From contig NZ_CALRWL010000009.1 of NCBI RefSeq assembly GCF_943371865.1, positions 62,001 to 126,000 on the forward strand: a DNA stretch of 64,000 nucleotides. The letters are read 5' to 3'. Positions 17,745 to 27,878 of the stretch are shown here, in pieces. A program made the position numbers and the translations under genes. The notes under the pieces are model-generated. The model searched no databases. It saw nothing but the letters and a program-made list of their open reading frames with translations, and had not been told where the DNA came from. Origin of the DNA: Azorhizobium sp943371865. Lineage in GTDB: Bacteria > Pseudomonadota > Alphaproteobacteria > Rhizobiales > Xanthobacteraceae. The first letter of the stretch is position 1. Every line of letters starts with the position of its first letter.

Positions 17745-18803
17745 ATGCGCGCGATAGTCCTGGCGACCGTGCTGTTGGCGATGATCTCGGCGCCGGTCCT
17801 GGCCCAACAGCCCGCCCCGGCCCCCGCCGCCAGCGCGGCACTGCCGGAGGATGCGGCCCCCGTGGTGCGGCCTTATGGTCCGGAATTGCAGGAATTCGCT
17901 TATCCCTACGAGGTGCTGCGGTTCGATTTCATGTCCCAGCGCAAGCCGATGCACATGGCGTACATGGACATCAAGCCGGAGCGGGCCAACGGGCGCACGG
18001 TACTGCTGCTGCATGGCAAGAATTTCTGTGCTGCCACCTGGGAAGGGGTGATCCGGCCATTGGTGACGGCGGGCTATCGTGTGGTGGCCCCCGATCAGAT
18101 TGGGTTCTGCAAGTCGTCCAAGCCGCAGGGCTACCAATTTTCGCTCTACCAGCTGGCCGCCAACACCAAGGGGCTGCTGGACCGGCTGGGCGTGGAAAAG
18201 CCCATCGTCATGGGCCATTCCATGGGCGGCATGCTGGCCATGCGCTACGCCCTCTCCTTCCCCGAGGATCTCTCCGGGCTGGTGCTGGTCAATCCCATCG
18301 GGCTGGAGGACTGGCGCGCCGCCGGCATCCCGCCGCGCACGCTGGACCAATGGTATGCGGGCGAACTGCGCACCAGCTTCGACAGCATCAAGGCCTATCA
18401 GCAGAAGACCTATTATGCCGGCACCTGGTCGCCGGACTATGACCGCTGGGTGGCCATGCTGGCGGGCATGTATCTGGGCGAGGGCAAGGCATCGGTGGCC
18501 TGGGACCAGGCGCGGACCTCCGACATGGTGTTCACCCAGCCGGTGGTGCACGAGCTGGGCTTCATCCGCGCCCCCACCTTGCTGCTGATCGGGGAAAAGG
18601 ACAATACCGCCATCGGCAAGGATGCCGCGCCGCCGGAGGTGAAGAAGCAGGTCGGCAACTATGCCAAGCTCGGGCCTGCCGCGGCGGCCGCCATTCCCGG
18701 CGCCAGGCTGGTGACGTTTCCCGACCTCGGCCACGCGCCGCAGATCCAGGACCCGGCCCGCTTCAACGCGGCTCTGCTGAAGGGCCTCAGCGACCTGCAT
18801 TGA
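17745..18803 (+). CDS. Secreted alpha/beta-hydrolase fold protein
   Basis: 352 residues. Signal peptide MRAIVLATVLLAMISAPVLA, then a standard alpha/beta hydrolase: oxyanion-hole segment LLLHGKNF, nucleophile elbow GHSMGGML, acid in LLIGEKDN and catalytic His in DLGHAPQ. Substrate unknown (esterase, haloalkane-dehalogenase-like and similar hydrolases share this plan). Start at ATG 17745 with GAGGAAGG upstream; upstream open codons carry no signal and are discarded. It sits on the opposite strand between maf and the phosphatase gene, splitting an otherwise same-strand conserved neighbourhood. Confidence 0.92.
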   Translation: MRAIVLATVLLAMISAPVLAQQPAPAPAASAALPEDAAPVVRPYGPELQEFAYPYEVLRFDFMSQRKPMHMAYMDIKPERANGRTVLLLHGKNFCAATWEGVIRPLVTAGYRVVAPDQIGFCKSSKPQGYQFSLYQLAANTKGLLDRLGVEKPIVMGHSMGGMLAMRYALSFPEDLSGLVLVNPIGLEDWRAAGIPPRTLDQWYAGELRTSFDSIKAYQQKTYYAGTWSPDYDRWVAMLAGMYLGEGKASVAWDQARTSDMVFTQPVVHELGFIRAPTLLLIGEKDNTAIGKDAAPPEVKKQVGNYAKLGPAAAAAIPGARLVTFPDLGHAPQIQDPARFNAALLKGLSDLH

Positions 18804-18811
18804 CCCGCGAG

Positions 18812-18832
18812 GGGGCCGGTTCAGCCGGCCCC
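18812..18832. terminator. GC-rich hairpin between convergent genes
   Basis: Perfect 8-bp stem (GGGGCCGG/CCGGCCCC, loop TTCAG) that begins 8 bases after the hydrolase stop and overlaps the stop of the opposite phosphatase gene. No T-tract, so efficiency is doubtful. Confidence 0.45.
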
Positions 18833-19306
18833 GCCCCCCGCGCTGCGTCCACCCTGGCGGAAGCGGGCGCGGATGCGTTGCTCCAGCTCGTCCCGCACCG
18901 CCCGATAGGCCGCCATGCGCTGCTCGCGATTGCCGGTTTCCAAGGTGGGATCGGCGGTGGGCCAATATTCCACCGTCAGCGCATTGGTGCGGGTGGCCTC
19001 CAGGGCCAGATGGTGGGCATCGGGGGCCAGCGAGATGGCCAGATCAAATCCCAGCCCCTCATATTCTTCCAGATCCTCCAGTGTCCGCGGCTTGTGCCGC
19101 GACACGTCGAGGCCGTCCTCCTCCATCACCGCGGTGACGAAGGGGTCCACGTCGCCGGCGATGACGCCGGCCGACATCACATAGAGCGACTTGCCGAACA
19201 GATGCTTGGTCAGCGCCGCCGCCATGACCGAGCGCACCACGTTCTGCCCACAGAGAAACAGCACGGACTGCGGGCGGACCGCGCGCTCCGGCAGCGGCGC
19301 ATCCAT
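18821..19306 (-). CDS. Low molecular weight phosphatase / ArsC-type family protein
   Basis: 161 residues of the low molecular weight protein-tyrosine phosphatase fold. The P-loop near the N-terminus is FLCGQNVVRS (C-x5-R-S), with the Asp-containing loop near the C-terminal half (VEYWPTADPT). The family includes tyrosine phosphatases and arsenate reductases; no ars genes are nearby, so a phosphatase is more likely. Last gene of the murA-hisD operon, 5 bases after UPF0262. Confidence 0.88.
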   Translation of the reverse strand: MDAPLPERAVRPQSVLFLCGQNVVRSVMAAALTKHLFGKSLYVMSAGVIAGDVDPFVTAVMEEDGLDVSRHKPRTLEDLEEYEGLGFDLAISLAPDAHHLALEATRTNALTVEYWPTADPTLETGNREQRMAAYRAVRDELEQRIRARFRQGGRSAGGGAG

Positions 19307-19311
19307 GCGTG

Positions 19312-19797
19312 TCAGCCCTTCCAGTGCAGCGCGCAGATGAGCGTGAACAGACGACGGGCGGTGTCGAAGTCCACGTCGATCTTGTCCTTCAGCCGCTCCT
19401 GGAGCAGGGTCGAGCCCTCGTTGTGCAGCCCCCGCCGCCCCATGTCGATGGCCTCGATCTGGGTGGGCGAAGCGGTGCGGATGGCAGCGTAATAGCTCTC
19501 GCAGACCAGGAAATAATCCTTCACCACCTTGCGGAAGGGGGTGAGCGAGAGATGGTGCTGCACCACCTGGTCGCCGGCCTCGCGCTTGATGTCCAGCACC
19601 AGCCGGTTATCCGCCAGCCCGATATGCAGCAGATATGGCCCGGCGCCGGGATCGCCCACCGGCGTGAAGCGGTTGTCCTCCAGAAGGTCATAGATGGCGG
19701 TGGCGCGCTCATGCTCCACATCCGCCCCCGACCGTCCGATGGAGGCTTCGTCGAGGGTGACGGCGCAAAGACGGTGGTGGGGGGGGCTGTCGGTCAT
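19312..19797 (-). CDS. UPF0262 family protein
   Basis: 161-residue conserved alphaproteobacterial protein, recognised from the central part (VVKDYFLVCESYYAAIRTA) and the C-terminal DVDFDTARRLFTLICALHW. No signal peptide or membrane segment, so cytosolic. Function unknown. It sits 6 bases after hisD and before the phosphatase gene, its usual company in Rhizobiales. Confidence 0.9.
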   Translation of the reverse strand: MTDSPPHHRLCAVTLDEASIGRSGADVEHERATAIYDLLEDNRFTPVGDPGAGPYLLHIGLADNRLVLDIKREAGDQVVQHHLSLTPFRKVVKDYFLVCESYYAAIRTASPTQIEAIDMGRRGLHNEGSTLLQERLKDKIDVDFDTARRLFTLICALHWKG

Positions 19798-19803
19798 GGC
19801 AGA

Positions 19804-21108
19804 TCAGGCGTCCGGTTGGCCGGCGTTGGTACGGATCAGGATCGAGCGGCCGTGCGCCTCCAGGCGCTCGACCGTGGCCAGGCGCACCGCCGCCGTGCCG
19901 ATGGCGCGCAGGGACTCCGCGCTGCACTTGAGAATGGACGTGCGCTTCATGAAATCATAGACGCCCAGCCCCGAGGAGAAGCGGGCCGACCGGGCGGTGG
20001 GCAGGACATGGTTGGTCCCCCCCACATAATCGCCGATCGCCTCCGGCGTATAGGGGCCGATGAAGATTGCCCCCGCGTGGCGGATACGGGCCGCCAGCCG
20101 GTCGGCATCCTCGCAGTGGATTTCCAGATGCTCCGGTGCCACCCGGTCGATCAGCGCCGGGGCCTCGTCAATGGCCCGCACCAGGATGATCGCCCCATGG
20201 TCGCGCCAGGAGGCCGCCGCAATGTCCTTGCGCGGCAAGGTGGAAAGCTGCGCCTCCACCGCCCGCTCTACCGCGTCCGCCAGTGCGGCGGATTCGGTCA
20301 CCAGGATGGATTGGGCGGCCGCATCATGCTCCGCCTGCGCCAGCAGATCGGCGGCGATCCAGGCCGGATTGGCGTTGCCATCGGCCAGGATCAGCACCTC
20401 GGAGGGCCCGGCGATCATGTCGATGCCCACCTGCCCGAACACCTGCCGCTTGGCGGCGGCCACGTAAGCGTTGCCGGGGCCGACGATCTTGTCCACCGGC
20501 GCGATGGTGGCGGTGCCATAAGCCAGCGCGGCCACCGCCTGCGCCCCGCCCACCCGATAGACCTCATTCACCCCCGCCAGCCGTGCGGCCGCCAGCACCA
20601 GCGGCGCGATCAGCCCGTCGGGGGACGGCACCACCATGGCGATGCGCGGCACGCCGGCCACCTTGGCCGGCACCGCATTCATCAGCACCGAGGAGGGATA
20701 GGCCGCCGTGCCGCCGGGCACATAGAGCCCGACCGCATCCACCGGGGTCCAGCGCTGGCCCAGTTCCACCCCGACCGGATCCACATAGCGCTCGTCGCGG
20801 GGCAATTGCCGGGCGTGATGGGCCTCGATGCGGGCCTTGGCGAACTCCAAAGCCTCCAGCGTTTCCGCCGGCACCTGGGCCAGCGCCGCGTCGATCTCGT
20901 GCTCTTCCACCTTGATGCGGCCGGTCAGGTCCACCCGATCATAGGTGAGCGACAATTCTACCAGCGCCGCATCCCCGCGCGCGCGCACGGCCGCGATGAT
21001 GTCGGCCACGGTCGCGGCCACATCGGGCGCGGATTCGCGCTTGCTGGCCAGGAAGGCGGCGAAGGCTTCGGGGAAGGCGGAGGATTGGGTATCGAGACGG
21101 ATCGGCAT
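19804..21108 (-). CDS. hisD: Histidinol dehydrogenase
   Basis: Last two steps of histidine biosynthesis (L-histidinol to L-histidine, two NAD+). 434 residues, standard length. Family signatures: IVGPGNAYVAAAKRQV with GIDMIAGPSEVLILAD, zinc/catalytic residues in AEHDAAAQS and the Glu-His pair in VAPEHLEIH, the TNHVLPT segment, and a C-terminal His in LEAHGRSILIR. Start ATG at 21108 opens MPIRLDTQSSAF. Lies in an operon between DUF2948 and UPF0262 genes, far from other his genes in this window. Confidence 0.96.
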   Translation of the reverse strand: MPIRLDTQSSAFPEAFAAFLASKRESAPDVAATVADIIAAVRARGDAALVELSLTYDRVDLTGRIKVEEHEIDAALAQVPAETLEALEFAKARIEAHHARQLPRDERYVDPVGVELGQRWTPVDAVGLYVPGGTAAYPSSVLMNAVPAKVAGVPRIAMVVPSPDGLIAPLVLAAARLAGVNEVYRVGGAQAVAALAYGTATIAPVDKIVGPGNAYVAAAKRQVFGQVGIDMIAGPSEVLILADGNANPAWIAADLLAQAEHDAAAQSILVTESAALADAVERAVEAQLSTLPRKDIAAASWRDHGAIILVRAIDEAPALIDRVAPEHLEIHCEDADRLAARIRHAGAIFIGPYTPEAIGDYVGGTNHVLPTARSARFSSGLGVYDFMKRTSILKCSAESLRAIGTAAVRLATVERLEAHGRSILIRTNAGQPDA

Positions 21109-21200
21109 ACGGTTTCCTAGGCTCGGAACCCCGCCGAGTGCAACACCCCCGTGCGCGGCCCGTCTCTGTCTCCACTCTCAGGACACTGATCCGCCCCGCC

Positions 21201-21638
21201 TCAGGCGGCGCTGTCCTTATGCTCGGGCACCCGGTTGCAGCCCCAGGCGGGCCCCAGATCCGCAAGGCCGGCCTCGATGCACTCCACCTCCAGGCGAATC
21301 TCGGCGCCGCCGGAGAAGGTCAGCGTCAGATGGCCGGACGGCTCCTCCACCGCATCGAAGGTGATGGCCAGGAGATTGAGCACCGTGTCCTTCGCGGCCA
21401 AGTCGAAGCCGCGCATCTTGACGGCGCGCACCCGCTCGAAATGCAGGCCGGCGCGGCGGCGCACCAGTTCCTGAGCGGTTTCCTTCTGGTCCCAGTCGAA
21501 GCGATTGAGCAGCAGGGCAAAGCGCTGCGCCTTGGGCACGAAGCCCATGTCTTCCACCTTGACCACCGCGTCCTGGAGATGCGCCGATATGACGGCCAGA
21601 TCCTCATCATCCAGGGCGAAGAGCTTGAGCTCGTCCAT
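21201..21638 (-). CDS. DUF2948 family protein
   Basis: 145 residues, cytosolic. It starts MDELKLFALDDEDLAVISAH and contains the family segments PKAQRFALLLNRFDWD and DTVLNLLAITFDAVEEPSGHLTL. Function unknown; nearly always found between murA and hisD in Rhizobiales, as here. The start at 21638 is supported by AAGGAGTG upstream; a longer frame of 25 codons upstream has no conserved sequence. Confidence 0.9.
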   Translation of the reverse strand: MDELKLFALDDEDLAVISAHLQDAVVKVEDMGFVPKAQRFALLLNRFDWDQKETAQELVRRRAGLHFERVRAVKMRGFDLAAKDTVLNLLAITFDAVEEPSGHLTLTFSGGAEIRLEVECIEAGLADLGPAWGCNRVPEHKDSAA

Positions 21639-21785
21639 GAGCTGACACTCCTTTTTCTGCTCAGACCCGCAGATAGCGACGCCGAGCACCGCCCGCAAGG
21701 CTTTGCCCCGCAACGGGCGGCGAATGGCGACGCTTTGCCGGGCGCGCAGCGGAATCTTGCGTGACGGGGTCGCCGCGCAGTGGAA

Positions 21786-23075
<1,290 letters not shown>

Positions 23076-23364
23076 ATAACCACCGCTCCTCGGTTGCCGC
23101 ACCCGTCGCCACTGCGGCGCACCGTTGCGCGCAGGGCTCCGCGATGCTGCTTTCGCGGGAAAGTCGCCGCCTGGCCGGAGCCTGTGCGACGAACAGAATT
23201 AACCGGCAGATCTAGCCCGCCTTGTGACCCGGCACAACTTTGCCGGCCATGAACGCCTTTTCCGGGGCGCCCTCTGCCGGGCTGCCGGTATGGGAGGGCC
23301 GCCCGCAGCCCACCCCGGATCTGCACAGTCGGATGCCGTCCGCGCTGAGGGCAAATAGGGCCGC

Positions 23365-23577
23365 CTATTCGTCCCCGCCAGACCGAGAGCCGGCATCCGT
23401 GGCCGACGGAACGGCTGTCCCAGCCTCTGGGCCGGGGGGCGCCGTCTCGTCGATGCCGCAGCCGGGTTCCGCATCGCCGGGGCGCTCGTCCCGCGCCCGC
23501 TTCTGCGCCTTGCGCTTGGCCAGATTGGCCCGCAGAGCCGCAGCCAGGCGCGCCGCTTTTTGATCCTCTGAGGTCAT
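23365..23577 (-). CDS. Small conserved basic protein upstream of murA
   Basis: 70 residues: basic N-terminal helix (ARLAAALRANLAKRKAQKRA) followed by a low-complexity Pro/Ala/Gly/Asp tail. Small proteins with this Leu-Arg-Ala-Asn-Leu-x-Arg-Arg-Lys-Ala helix next to murA are familiar in Rhizobiales, but no function is known to me. No signal peptide. The ribosome binding site is weak, which keeps confidence moderate. About 290 bases separate it from murA, in which I see no other gene. Confidence 0.6.
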   Translation of the reverse strand: MTSEDQKAARLAAALRANLAKRKAQKRARDERPGDAEPGCGIDETAPPGPEAGTAVPSATDAGSRSGGDE

Positions 23578-23725
23578 GGATGAGGCCTAGCCGTCCCCAG
23601 GGGCCGAGGCAAGCGGCGCCGGCCGTGCGGCCGGAAAACCCGTCACGATGGTGGATAAATGCCTGCCAAAGGCGGACTTTGGCACCGTCTGGGGCCGCGC
23701 CCCTGCGGATGGGCCCTCAGCGCCC

Positions 23726-23754
23726 TTGAAACTCGCTCCGGTCTTCCGTATGAG
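23726..23754 (+). promoter_or_regulatory. Candidate promoter of tRNA-Thr
   Basis: TTGAAA (23726-23731), 17-base spacer, TATGAG (23749-23754). It would give a leader of about 80 bases before the mature tRNA. Based on motif match only. Confidence 0.35.
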
Positions 23755-23839
23755 AGGCGCACGTTCGGCATTTCGGTGTCCGGGCTCGAGACTGCTTTCG
23801 CCGGTGGCGAGGGGTTTCGAACCGCCGCAAGGCGTGCGT

Positions 23840-23915
23840 GCCGCTTTAGCTCAGCTGGTAGAGCACCTCATTCGTAATGAGGGGGTCGGGGGTTCGAATC
23901 CCTCAAGCGGCACCA
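23840..23915 (+). tRNA. tRNA-Thr (anticodon CGU)
   Basis: Complete 76-base cloverleaf: acceptor GCCGCTT pairs with AAGCGGC, the D-arm is GCTCAGCTGGTAGAGC, the anticodon stem CCTCA/TGAGG has loop TTCGTAA (anticodon CGT, reads ACG), and the T-loop is TTCGAAT. CCA is encoded. A T-rich stretch (TTTCTTTT) follows at once and could end transcription. Confidence 0.98.
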
Positions 23916-24008
23916 TTTCTCTTTTAAATCAATGGTCTGCCACCACGCCCGCGAACGCACGCGGCAGCGTTGCCGTCGCGTGGCGCGGTGGGGGCGCGGC
24001 CCCCGGCC

Positions 24009-25022
24009 TCAATGGGCCAGGGGGCTCAGCAGGGGGTTCTCGCCGTCGGGGCGGTCGTGGAGATGGCAGGCGGACCAATGGTCGCCGGGCGCCGCCCGCA
24101 GTTCCGGTTCTTCGGTCCGGCAGCGGTCGAAGGCATAGGGGCAGCGGGTGTGGAAGCGGCAGCCCTTGGGCGGGTTGACCGGGCTCGGCACGTCTCCGGT
24201 GAGGATGATGCGGTTGCGCTTCACCCCCGGTTCCGGCAGCGGCACGGCGGACAACAGCGCCTTGGTATAGGGATGGCGCGGCTGCGCGAACAAGGCGCGT
24301 TTCGGGGCCACTTCCACTAACTTCCCCAGATACATCACCGCGACACGATGCGTCATGTGCTCAACAATGGCCAAATCGTGGCTGATGAACAGCAAGGCGA
24401 GGCCCAGCTCCCGCTGGATGTCCTGCAGCAGGTTCACGATCTGCGCCTTCACCGACACGTCCAGGGCCGAGACCGCCTCGTCGCAGACGATCAATTCCGG
24501 CTCCGCCGCCAGCGCGCGGGCGATGCAGATGCGCTGGCGCTGGCCTCCGGAGAACTGATGCGGAAACCGCCGCACCGCATCCCGCGGCAGGCCCACCAGA
24601 TCCATCAGCTTGCCCACCCGCGCCTCCACGTCGGCGGAGGAATGGGCGAGGCCGAAATTGCGGATCGGCTCAGCCAGGATGTCGCGCACCTTCATGCGCG
24701 GGTTGAGGCTGGAGAACGGATCCTGGAACACCACCTGCACCCGGCGGCGAAACGCATGGAGCATGTCCTTGGAGGCATCGTCCATGCGCTGGCCGTCCAG
24801 CACCACCTGGCCGGAGGTGATGTCGAACAGGCGCAGCACGGCGCGCCCCACGGTGGACTTGCCGCAGCCGCTCTCGCCCACCAGGGAGAGGGTCTCCCCG
24901 CGCATCACCTGGAACGAGACCCCATCCACCGCATAGACGAAGGAGGGCTTGCCGCCGAACAGGCCGCCGGGAATGCGATAGTGCTTCTTGAGGTCATTGA
25001 CCTCCAGCAGGGGGCGCGTCAT
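24009..25022 (-). CDS. Dipeptide-type ABC transporter ATP-binding protein (DppF-like)
   Basis: 337-residue ATPase of a peptide/opine/nickel importer. Walker A GESGCGKST, Q-loop VFQDPFSSLNPRM, signature FSGGQRQR, Walker B LIVCDEAVSALD, H-loop ISHD. The C-terminal oligopeptide-transporter extension has the Cys cluster (CRFHTRCPYAFDRC and a later Cys in WSACHL) that in related proteins binds an iron-sulfur cluster. It overlaps the dppD-like gene by 4 bases. ATG 25022 opens MTRPLLEVNDLKKHY; longer upstream frames lie inside that neighbour. Confidence 0.93.
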   Translation of the reverse strand: MTRPLLEVNDLKKHYRIPGGLFGGKPSFVYAVDGVSFQVMRGETLSLVGESGCGKSTVGRAVLRLFDITSGQVVLDGQRMDDASKDMLHAFRRRVQVVFQDPFSSLNPRMKVRDILAEPIRNFGLAHSSADVEARVGKLMDLVGLPRDAVRRFPHQFSGGQRQRICIARALAAEPELIVCDEAVSALDVSVKAQIVNLLQDIQRELGLALLFISHDLAIVEHMTHRVAVMYLGKLVEVAPKRALFAQPRHPYTKALLSAVPLPEPGVKRNRIILTGDVPSPVNPPKGCRFHTRCPYAFDRCRTEEPELRAAPGDHWSACHLHDRPDGENPLLSPLAH

Positions 25023-26008
25023 GCGGCAACCGCGTCCTTTTGGGCATAATGGCAGGCGACCATGTGGCGCTGGGCCTTCAGTTCCAGCGCCGGGGCATAG
25101 GTGCGGCACACATCGGTGGCGATGGCGCAGCGGCCGGCGAAGACGCAGCCGATGATCGGCTTGGTCAGGCTCGGCACCTGGCCGGGGATCTCCGCCAGCC
25201 GCGTGCTCTCGCCCGAGAGCGAAGAGCCCAGCTTGGGCACCGCGCCCAGCAGGCCCTGGGTGTAGGGATGGCGCGGGCGGGCGAACAGCTCGCCCACGGC
25301 GGCCTCCTCCACCTTGCGGCCGGCGTACATGACCATCACCCGCTCGGCCACTTCCGCCACCACCCCCAGATCATGGGTGATGAGCACGATGGCCGCCCCC
25401 ACCCGCTGCTTGAGATCGCGCATCAGATCGAGGATCTGGGCCTGAATGGTCACGTCCAGCGCCGTGGTGGGCTCGTCGGCGATCAGCAACTTGGGATTGC
25501 AGGCGAGCGCGATGGCGATCATCACCCGCTGGCGCATGCCGCCGGACAATTGATGCGGATATTCCCGCACCCGCCGGCCCGGCGCGGGAATGCCCACCAG
25601 GGTGAGCATCTCCACCGCTTTGTCTTCGGCAGCCTGGGCGTCGAGGCCCTGGTGCAGGCGCAGCGTCTCGCCGATCTGCCGGCCCACGGTCAGCACCGGA
25701 TTGAGGCTGGTCATGGGTTCCTGGAAAATCATCGAGATGTCGTTGCCGCGAATGGCCCGCATCTCCTTCTCCGACAGCGCCAGCAGATCGCGGCCGTCGA
25801 ACCGGATCGAGCCGCCGATCTTGCCCGGCGGCTCGGGGATGAGGCGCAGCAGCGACATGGAGGTCACCGACTTGCCGCAGCCGCTTTCGCCGACGATGGC
25901 CAGCGTCTCGCCCTCGTTCACCTGGAACGACACCCCGTCCACCGCCCGGTTGACGCCGACGGGGGTGCGAAAATGGACCTGGAGGTTCTCGACTTCGAGC
26001 AAGGCCAT
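25019..26008 (-). CDS. Dipeptide-type ABC transporter ATP-binding protein (DppD-like)
   Basis: 329 residues, second ATPase of the importer. Walker A GESGCGKSV, Q-loop MIFQEPMTSLNPV, signature LSGGMRQR, Walker B LLIADEPTTALD, H-loop ITHDLG. The C-terminal peptide-transporter domain has Cys in GCVFAGRCAIATDVC. The start MALLEVENLQVHF at 26008 lies just after the dppC-like stop; the frame upstream runs through that gene and is ignored. With its DppF-like partner it forms the heterodimeric motor. Confidence 0.93.
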   Translation of the reverse strand: MALLEVENLQVHFRTPVGVNRAVDGVSFQVNEGETLAIVGESGCGKSVTSMSLLRLIPEPPGKIGGSIRFDGRDLLALSEKEMRAIRGNDISMIFQEPMTSLNPVLTVGRQIGETLRLHQGLDAQAAEDKAVEMLTLVGIPAPGRRVREYPHQLSGGMRQRVMIAIALACNPKLLIADEPTTALDVTIQAQILDLMRDLKQRVGAAIVLITHDLGVVAEVAERVMVMYAGRKVEEAAVGELFARPRHPYTQGLLGAVPKLGSSLSGESTRLAEIPGQVPSLTKPIIGCVFAGRCAIATDVCRTYAPALELKAQRHMVACHYAQKDAVAA

Positions 26009-26010
26009 GG

Positions 26011-26934
26011 TCAGTGCCCCTTCGCCTGGCGGGGGTCGAGCATATCGCGCAGGCCGTCGCCCAGCAGGTTCACCGCCAGCACGGTCACGGACAGAAAGGC
26101 GGCCGGAAAGAACACGATGAACGGCTTGACCTGCCAGAGCGCCCGGCCCTCGGCCATGATGTTGCCCCAGGAGGGAATGTTGGGCGGAATGCCGGCGCCG
26201 ATGAAGGACAGGATGGCCTCCACGATCATGGCGCTGCCGCAAATATAGGTGGCCTGCACCGTCATGGGCGCCAGGGTGTTGGGCAGGATATGGCGCAGGA
26301 TGATCATGGGGGTGCGGGTGCCGGCGGCCACCGCCCCGTCCACATAAGGCTGCTCGCGCAGCGACAGCACCACGCCGCGCACCAGCCGTGACACGCGGGG
26401 GATTTCCGCCACCGTGATGGCCAGGATGACATTGCCCACGCTGCCGCGGGTGATGGCCATCAGCGAGATGGCCAGCAGGATCGGCGGAATGGACATCAAG
26501 GCATCCATCATCCGCATGATGATGCTGTCGGCCCAGCGCACATAGCCGGCTACGAGGCCAATGGCGAGCCCGCCGATGGAGGCGAAGAACGCCACCGCGA
26601 ACCCCACCAGCAGCGAGACGCGGGTGCCGTAGAGCACGCGGGAATAGATGTCGCGCCCCAGCATGTCGGTGCCGAACCAGTAGAGTTCGGACGGCGCGCG
26701 GGTGCGGCGGGCGGGGGCGAGGGCGCTCGGGTCCACCGTTCCCAGATAGGGCGCGAAGATCGCCACCAGGATCAGCACCAGCAGCAGGGCACTGCCGATG
26801 GTGATGGTGGGATAGCGGCGCAGGAAGCCGATCACGCCGGTGCGCGGCTTCACCGCCTTGAGGATGTCCGGCAAGGCCGGCGCCACGGCGAAGCCCTCAG
26901 GCAGCGCCGGCCGGTGGTCTGAGGCAAGGCTCAA
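26011..26934 (-). CDS. Dipeptide-type ABC transporter permease (DppC-like)
   Basis: 307-residue inner-membrane permease. N-terminal cytoplasmic stretch, a first membrane helix (TIGSALLLVLILVAIFAPYLG), an OppC-type N-terminal region (YWFGTDMLGRDIYSRVLYG) and BPD_transp_1 core helices. The EAA-type loop for ATPase contact lies in VDGAVAAGTRTPMIILRHILP. It overlaps the dppB-like gene by 4 bases at its start. Confidence 0.93.
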   Translation of the reverse strand: MSLASDHRPALPEGFAVAPALPDILKAVKPRTGVIGFLRRYPTITIGSALLLVLILVAIFAPYLGTVDPSALAPARRTRAPSELYWFGTDMLGRDIYSRVLYGTRVSLLVGFAVAFFASIGGLAIGLVAGYVRWADSIIMRMMDALMSIPPILLAISLMAITRGSVGNVILAITVAEIPRVSRLVRGVVLSLREQPYVDGAVAAGTRTPMIILRHILPNTLAPMTVQATYICGSAMIVEAILSFIGAGIPPNIPSWGNIMAEGRALWQVKPFIVFFPAAFLSVTVLAVNLLGDGLRDMLDPRQAKGH

Positions 26935-27872
26935 TAGCGGATCCTCGGGTCAAGGAAGGTGTAGAGGATGTCGATCAGCAGATTGACCAGCACGTAGACG
27001 AAGCTGAACAGCAGCACGACACCCTGGATCACCGGGAAGTCGCGCCGCAGGATGGCGTCCACCGTCAGTCGGCCGAGGCCGGGAATGGCGAACACGCTCT
27101 CGGTCACCACCGCCCCGCCGATCAGCAGCGCGATGCCGATGCCGATCACGGTGACGATGGGCACCGCCGCATTCTTCAAAGCGTGGATGAACAGCACGCT
27201 CCCCTGCCCCAGGCCCTTGGCCTTGGCGGTGCGCACATAATCCTGCGCCAGCACTTCCAGCATGCTGGCGCGGGTGATGCGGGCGATCAGGGCGATATAG
27301 ACGCAGCCCAGCGAAATGGCCGGCAGCACCAGATTGCCCAGCCATGGGCCGAAGCCCTTGGAGAACGGCGTGTAGCCCTGCACCGGAAACCAGTCGAGCT
27401 GGAGCGCGAACACATAGGCCAGCACATAGCCGATCACGAACACCGGCACCGAGAACCCCAGCACCGCAAAGGTCATGATGCCGCGATCGGTCCAGGTGCC
27501 CGCCTTCCAGGCCGCCACCACGCCCATGGGCACGGCAACGCCCACGGCGAAGATCAAGGTCAGCAGCATCAAGGACAAGGTCGGCTCGATCCGCTGCGCG
27601 ATCATCTCCGTGACCGGCAGATTGGTGAAGATCGAGGTGCCCAGATCCGCATGCAATGTGCGCCAGCCCCATTCGCCGAACTGGACCAGAAATGGCCGGT
27701 CCAGCCCGAGATTGGCGCGGATGCGGGCGATATCGTCTGGCGACGCCTGGTCGCCAGCGATGACAGCTGCCGGATCGCCGGGGGCGATGTAGAGCAGGCT
27801 GAAGACGAACAACCCCACCATCGCCATGACCGGGATGGTGGAGAGGATGCGTCGGAGGATGTAGCCGAGCAT
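26931..27872 (-). CDS. Dipeptide-type ABC transporter permease (DppB-like)
   Basis: 313-residue inner-membrane permease. It begins MLGYILRRILSTIPVMAMVG, the usual first helix of DppB/OppB proteins, with the periplasmic loop SPDDIARIRANLGLDRP. The EAA loop lies in LAQDYVRTAKAKGLGQGS. It ends in LIDILYTFLDPRIRY, the typical C-terminus. Starts 6 bases after the binding-protein gene. Confidence 0.94.
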   Translation of the reverse strand: MLGYILRRILSTIPVMAMVGLFVFSLLYIAPGDPAAVIAGDQASPDDIARIRANLGLDRPFLVQFGEWGWRTLHADLGTSIFTNLPVTEMIAQRIEPTLSLMLLTLIFAVGVAVPMGVVAAWKAGTWTDRGIMTFAVLGFSVPVFVIGYVLAYVFALQLDWFPVQGYTPFSKGFGPWLGNLVLPAISLGCVYIALIARITRASMLEVLAQDYVRTAKAKGLGQGSVLFIHALKNAAVPIVTVIGIGIALLIGGAVVTESVFAIPGLGRLTVDAILRRDFPVIQGVVLLFSFVYVLVNLLIDILYTFLDPRIRY

Positions 27873-27878
27873 GTCCGG

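Noticed and set aside
19309..21120. Long plus-strand frame opposite hisD and UPF0262
   Set aside because: Both minus-strand genes are clearly recognised; the plus frame has no conserved content.
23840..23940. Phage or island attachment site at tRNA-Thr
   Set aside because: tRNA genes are common targets, but no integrase gene and no duplicated tRNA 3' end were found in the window.
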